Below are positions 13,959-16,564 of a stretch of 16,564 nt of DNA, one piece after another. Below the pieces are notes generated by a model. The model ran no database searches and was not told the origin of the DNA. It saw only the letters and a program-made list of their open reading frames with translations. Origin of the DNA: CAYNFH01 sp964396385 (GTDB lineage: Bacteria; Armatimonadota; Chthonomonadetes; Chthonomonadales; CAJBBX01); the NCBI GenBank assembly GCA_964396385.1, contig CAYNFH010000152.1:1-16564 (forward strand), in the 5' to 3' direction. Each line of letters opens with the position of its first letter. Within the stretch, counting starts at the first letter, position 1. The position numbers and the translations under genes were made by a program.

Positions 13959-15770
13959 TACAACATATCGCGCGGCTCGGGCAAGCGGATGTGGTTCCTG
14001 ATGGACCCGGTGGAAGATAATCCCAACCGGACGCTCCAGGACTACAAGAGCAACTACGAGCAGACGCTGCTTGCTTCGCTCCTGTTTCCCGGCGTGGACA
14101 GCTTTGAGGTGATGCCGTGGCCATCGCGGATCTACGACCGGGTTCCGCGGGAGTATGCGACGGAGGTCAACACGATTATCGGGGTGCTGGGGGAGCTGTG
14201 GCGGTACGGCAAGTCCGACTTTGAAGGCGGCAGCGCCGGCATCGCGACGCTCATCTCGGACTCCATGGACTGGCAGCGGGCGGAGCCCGACCCCAGCGAC
14301 TTTGACGGGTTCTACGGCATGTCGCTGCCGCTGGTGCTGCACGGCGTGCCGGTGGACTTGGTGGACCTGGACAGGGCCGGCGAATATGGCTACCTGGACC
14401 GGGAGAAGGTGCTGCTCCTGTCCTATGACTTCCTGAAGCCGCGCGCCCCCGAGGCGAACCGGGCTGTGGCGGCGTGGGTGAGGCAGGGAGGCATGCTGGT
14501 AGTGTTCGGCGGCACGAATGCGTACGACGCGGTAACCAACTCGTGGTGGCGCAGGGAGCGGCGCGCCTCTCCCGTGGACGATCTCTTCGCGCAGCTCGGG
14601 CTTTCCGTGCGCTCGCCACAAGTCCTCCCCGCCGAGCCGGACACAGCGCCGTGGACCACGCTCCTGACGGTCGGGCCGCACCCTCCCGCCTCGCGCGACA
14701 GGCGCTACTACACGCTGGATCTCACGCCGTACGTGCGACAGAACGGCTCGGTCTGCGTGCGGTTTACGGACTCCACGCCTGCCGACGGTTACGGCGCGGC
14801 GGTCGGCTCGGTGGAACTCCGGTTGGGCGGCCGTCTGGCGGCGTCCTTCCGCGCCGGCTCGGATCTGGAGACGCGATTCCTGGCGGAGGAGCGCGGCACC
14901 GGGTACAACGGCGACGTCCGCTTTGCGGACCGATCGTCCTACTGGATCTACCGCTTCGACAACCTGCCGCGGGACCGGCAGGTGACGCTGACGGTGGACA
15001 TGGGCGGCGGCTACGACGTGGCGGCCCAAGCCCCTCCGCCGGCGGGTCCCGTGCTGAACGCCACCGACCCGAAGGCTGACCCGACGCTGGCGCACCTGCG
15101 CGTCCACCGCCCCTATGTGCTGACACTCTGCCCGCCCCCTTCCGGGGCCAATGTGCTGTACCGGGAGAGCACGCAGAACGCGCCTGTGGTGTGGGAGGCG
15201 CCGGCCGGCCGCGGAACGGTCTTGTTTGCGGGTGTCTCGCCGGGGTACCTGAGCGCGACGGTCCAGAGCTCGCGGTGGCTGCGATGGCTCGCGCAGCGCG
15301 CCTTCGAGAAGACCGGCGGCACCTATCGTGAGACCGCCTACTTCCGCATCACGCGCGGACCGTACACAGCGGTCCGAACGCTGGGGCGCGAGCTCACCGT
15401 GGATGGCCGGTACGTAGACCTCCTGAACCCGGAGCTGCCCGTGGTGGAGGATCCGCTGGTGCCGCCGCACGCGGTGGCACTGCTGCAGGATGTGGGCGAT
15501 CTGGGCCAGACGCCGGCGATTCTCGCCGTCTCCGGACGGCTTCGGGCGCGCCACGAGGATGCCCGGACCAGCTCCCTCTTTGTGCGGGCGCCGGCCGGTA
15601 CGCAGGGGGTAGCCCGTCTCTGGACCGGCGGGAGGCGGCTGCTGGGCGCGAAGGGGTATACCGTCTCCGGCGCGCCGCTGCCGGTTAGCTACCAGGTGGA
15701 AGGGGACACGGTGGCCCTGCGCTACCCGAACCAGCCGGACGGCGCCGTTGTGCGCGCGGTGTGGAACTGA
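13959..15770 (+). CDS. Secreted glycoside-hydrolase-like protein, C-terminal part (continues the gene at 12700)
   Basis: 603 residues from the gap (YNISRGSGKRMWFLMDPVEDN) to the TGA ending at 15770. The first part appears to finish the barrel. Then a Rossmann/GATase-like domain of the type seen after GH42-like barrels spans about 125-200 (FYGMSLPLVLHGVPVDLVDLD, KVLLLSYDFLKP, VAAWVRQGGMLVVFGGTNAYD). A jelly-roll-like region follows (YYTLDLTPYVRQNGSVCVRFTDS, SVELRLGGRLAASF). A further region includes GTVLFAGVSPGYLSATVQSSRWLRWLAQ, and C-terminal beta domains end the protein. With the N-terminal part the protein exceeds 1,000 residues. A polysaccharide-active extracellular enzyme is the best guess. 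No frameshift is visible apart from the gap. Confidence 0.75.
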   Translation, partial: YNISRGSGKRMWFLMDPVEDNPNRTLQDYKSNYEQTLLASLLFPGVDSFEVMPWPSRIYDRVPREYATEVNTIIGVLGELWRYGKSDFEGGSAGIATLISDSMDWQRAEPDPSDFDGFYGMSLPLVLHGVPVDLVDLDRAGEYGYLDREKVLLLSYDFLKPRAPEANRAVAAWVRQGGMLVVFGGTNAYDAVTNSWWRRERRASPVDDLFAQLGLSVRSPQVLPAEPDTAPWTTLLTVGPHPPASRDRRYYTLDLTPYVRQNGSVCVRFTDSTPADGYGAAVGSVELRLGGRLAASFRAGSDLETRFLAEERGTGYNGDVRFADRSSYWIYRFDNLPRDRQVTLTVDMGGGYDVAAQAPPPAGPVLNATDPKADPTLAHLRVHRPYVLTLCPPPSGANVLYRESTQNAPVVWEAPAGRGTVLFAGVSPGYLSATVQSSRWLRWLAQRAFEKTGGTYRETAYFRITRGPYTAVRTLGRELTVDGRYVDLLNPELPVVEDPLVPPHAVALLQDVGDLGQTPAILAVSGRLRARHEDARTSSLFVRAPAGTQGVARLWTGGRRLLGAKGYTVSGAPLPVSYQVEGDTVALRYPNQPDGAVVRAVWN

Positions 15771-15779
15771 TGGCGGCGA

Positions 15780-15938
15780 CAGGGACCGAGGTCCCTGCCT
15801 GGAGGTGCCAGGGATTGAAATCCCTGTCTGAAGAGAACTGTCCTGCGGACAGACGGAGTAGAATCTCTCTGTTGGAAGAGAGATTGCGTACCGCTCGTCC
15901 GAAGGACGATTATCTCTAGACAGGGATTTCAATCGCTG
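15780..15938. repeat. Hairpin array B: inverted counterpart of array A
   Basis: Six hairpins between the glycosidase-like gene and the SLH gene: 15780-15797 (CAGGGACC-GA-GGTCCCTG), 15809-15826 (CAGGGATT-GA-AATCCCTG), 15838-15852 (CTGTCC-TGC-GGACAG), 15862-15885 (AATCTCTCT-...-AGAGAGATT), 15895-15909 (TCGTCC-GAA-GGACGA) and 15921-15938 (CAGGGATT type with one mismatch). The CTGTCC, CTCTCT and TCGTCC modules occur in the order expected if array A were reverse-complemented, and loop triplets are also complementary (GCA/TGC, TTC/GAA). Linker sequences such as ACAGACGGA are shared too. Confidence 0.9.
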
Positions 15939-15978
15939 GAGCTTCGAATACGGAACAAGGTGCAGGGGGAACCGCAAC

Positions 15979-16479
15979 ATGAAACACGTACTCTTAGCCG
16001 CGCTTGCTGCTGTGGCCCTGGCGGGGGCAGCATCTGCGCAGGGAATCAACCAACCGGCGACCCAGCCGTTCAAGGACGTGCCGCGGGATCACTGGGCCTA
16101 CGAGGCGGTGGAGCACCTCCGCCAGCTAGGGATTGTGAACGGCTACCCGGATGGCAGCTTCCGCGGAAAGCGGACCGTCACCCGCTATGAGGCGGCCAGC
16201 GGCTTGAACAAAGCCGCTCGAGTCTATAACGCCGGTCTGCCCGAGGATGCTTTCGTCAGCAACATTCCTGGACCTCAGGGAGCGCGTGGACCACAGGGCC
16301 CACAGGGGCCGGCGGGGACGCCTCCGCCGGAGCTGAAGCAGCTCCGGGCCATCCTGGAGCAGATGCGCCAGGAGCTCCACGACATGAACGACCAGCTTGG
16401 CGCCGCCTCCTCGCGCGCCGAGCGCCTGGATGCGGAGACGAAGGGACACAAGAAGTCCGCCACGCCTGTAGGGCATTGA
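15979..16479 (+). CDS. Secreted SLH-domain protein with short collagen-like stretch and coiled coil
   Basis: A 166-residue exported protein. Signal peptide 1-20 (MKHVLLAALAAVALAGAASA, cleaved before QG). One S-layer-homology domain at about 31-82 (FKDVPRDHWAYEAVEHLRQL, GIVNGYPDGSFRG, TRYEAA), the type that binds secondary cell-wall polymer or peptidoglycan. Then six Gly-X-Y triplets from Gly98 to Pro115 (GPQGARGPQGPQGPAGT). A predicted coiled coil about 117-155 follows (LKQLRAILEQMRQELHDMNDQL), then a basic tail. The layout suggests an oligomeric cell-envelope protein that anchors at the wall. AGGGGGA lies about eight bases upstream of the ATG, supporting the start. It stands alone after array B. 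Confidence 0.9.
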   Translation: MKHVLLAALAAVALAGAASAQGINQPATQPFKDVPRDHWAYEAVEHLRQLGIVNGYPDGSFRGKRTVTRYEAASGLNKAARVYNAGLPEDAFVSNIPGPQGARGPQGPQGPAGTPPPELKQLRAILEQMRQELHDMNDQLGAASSRAERLDAETKGHKKSATPVGH

Positions 16480-16532
16480 ACCCCGTCTGAGTAATGAATC
16501 GTGGCAGTAATCTGGCCAGCGCAGAAGACGTA

Positions 16533-16556
16533 GGGGCGGCCCTGTGTGGCCGCCCG
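16533..16556. repeat. GC-rich hairpin near the right edge
   Basis: GGGCGGCC (16534-16541) pairs with GGCCGCCC (16548-16555) around a six-base loop. It is preceded by GTAGG. Elements of the form TAGGGGCGG...CCGCCC are common dispersed repeats in bacteria. It lies about 50 bases after the SLH stop, without a T-tract. The window ends before its context can be judged. Confidence 0.6.
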
Positions 16557-16564
16557 TCCGGGAC

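Noticed and set aside
13932..16073. Minus-strand 713-codon open frame
   Set aside because: It runs antisense through the glycosidase-like gene and hairpin array B. The product is Arg/His-rich with no domain, while the plus strand has coherent domains.

Overview
The window is a high-GC bacterial chromosome segment from a draft assembly; a run of ten Ns sits at 13949-13958. It carries about a dozen chromosomal genes and no phage, plasmid, transposase, CRISPR, rRNA or tRNA signal that I can see. The last gene encodes a secreted protein with one S-layer-homology (SLH) domain, a Gly-X-Y stretch and a coiled coil. That gene, the sugar-active enzymes and the many intergenic repeats would fit Armatimonadota or a similar SLH-bearing environmental lineage. 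This placement is an inference; I recognise no lineage-specific marker.

Layout. On the minus strand at 5-2586 there is a class II aldolase followed by an unusually long zinc-alcohol-dehydrogenase-family protein with two Rossmann-like regions. A tandem and inverted repeat cluster at 2624-2835 separates this pair from a minus-strand pair at 2905-5213, a double-GNAT acetyltransferase translationally coupled to a right-handed beta-helix protein. At 5486-6607 is a class III-like zinc alcohol dehydrogenase, and at 6904-7941 an M42 aminopeptidase, both minus; between them lies hairpin array A. An AAC(3)-like acetyltransferase (8071-8832, plus) diverges from the M42 gene and converges on a small zinc-ribbon gene.

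The zinc-ribbon gene is last in a minus-strand series read prfB, a stand-alone 5'-nucleotidase C-terminal domain, a glutaminyl-cyclase-like lipoprotein, then the zinc ribbon (12094 down to 8941). prfB keeps the classic programmed +1 frameshift at CTT-TGA-C, so its true start is 12094. A divergent promoter region at 12124-12174, with a palindromic -10 shared by both directions, serves prfB and a 94-residue unknown protein. Next come a large secreted glycoside-hydrolase-like protein cut by the assembly gap, hairpin array B, and the SLH protein.

Functionally this looks like ordinary housekeeping, catabolic and cell-surface genes; aldolase, dehydrogenases, beta-helix protein and the glycosidase-like protein suggest carbohydrate use. 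The least explained content is between the genes. There are two large arrays of different perfect hairpins, about 9 kb apart and inverted relative to each other, with paired changes that preserve the stems. There are also several unrelated heptanucleotide tandem arrays (one translated inside the aldolase), two copies of a 93-bp double-hairpin repeat, and a cluster of a 28-bp dispersed repeat. The hairpin arrays are my best candidate for an undescribed element.
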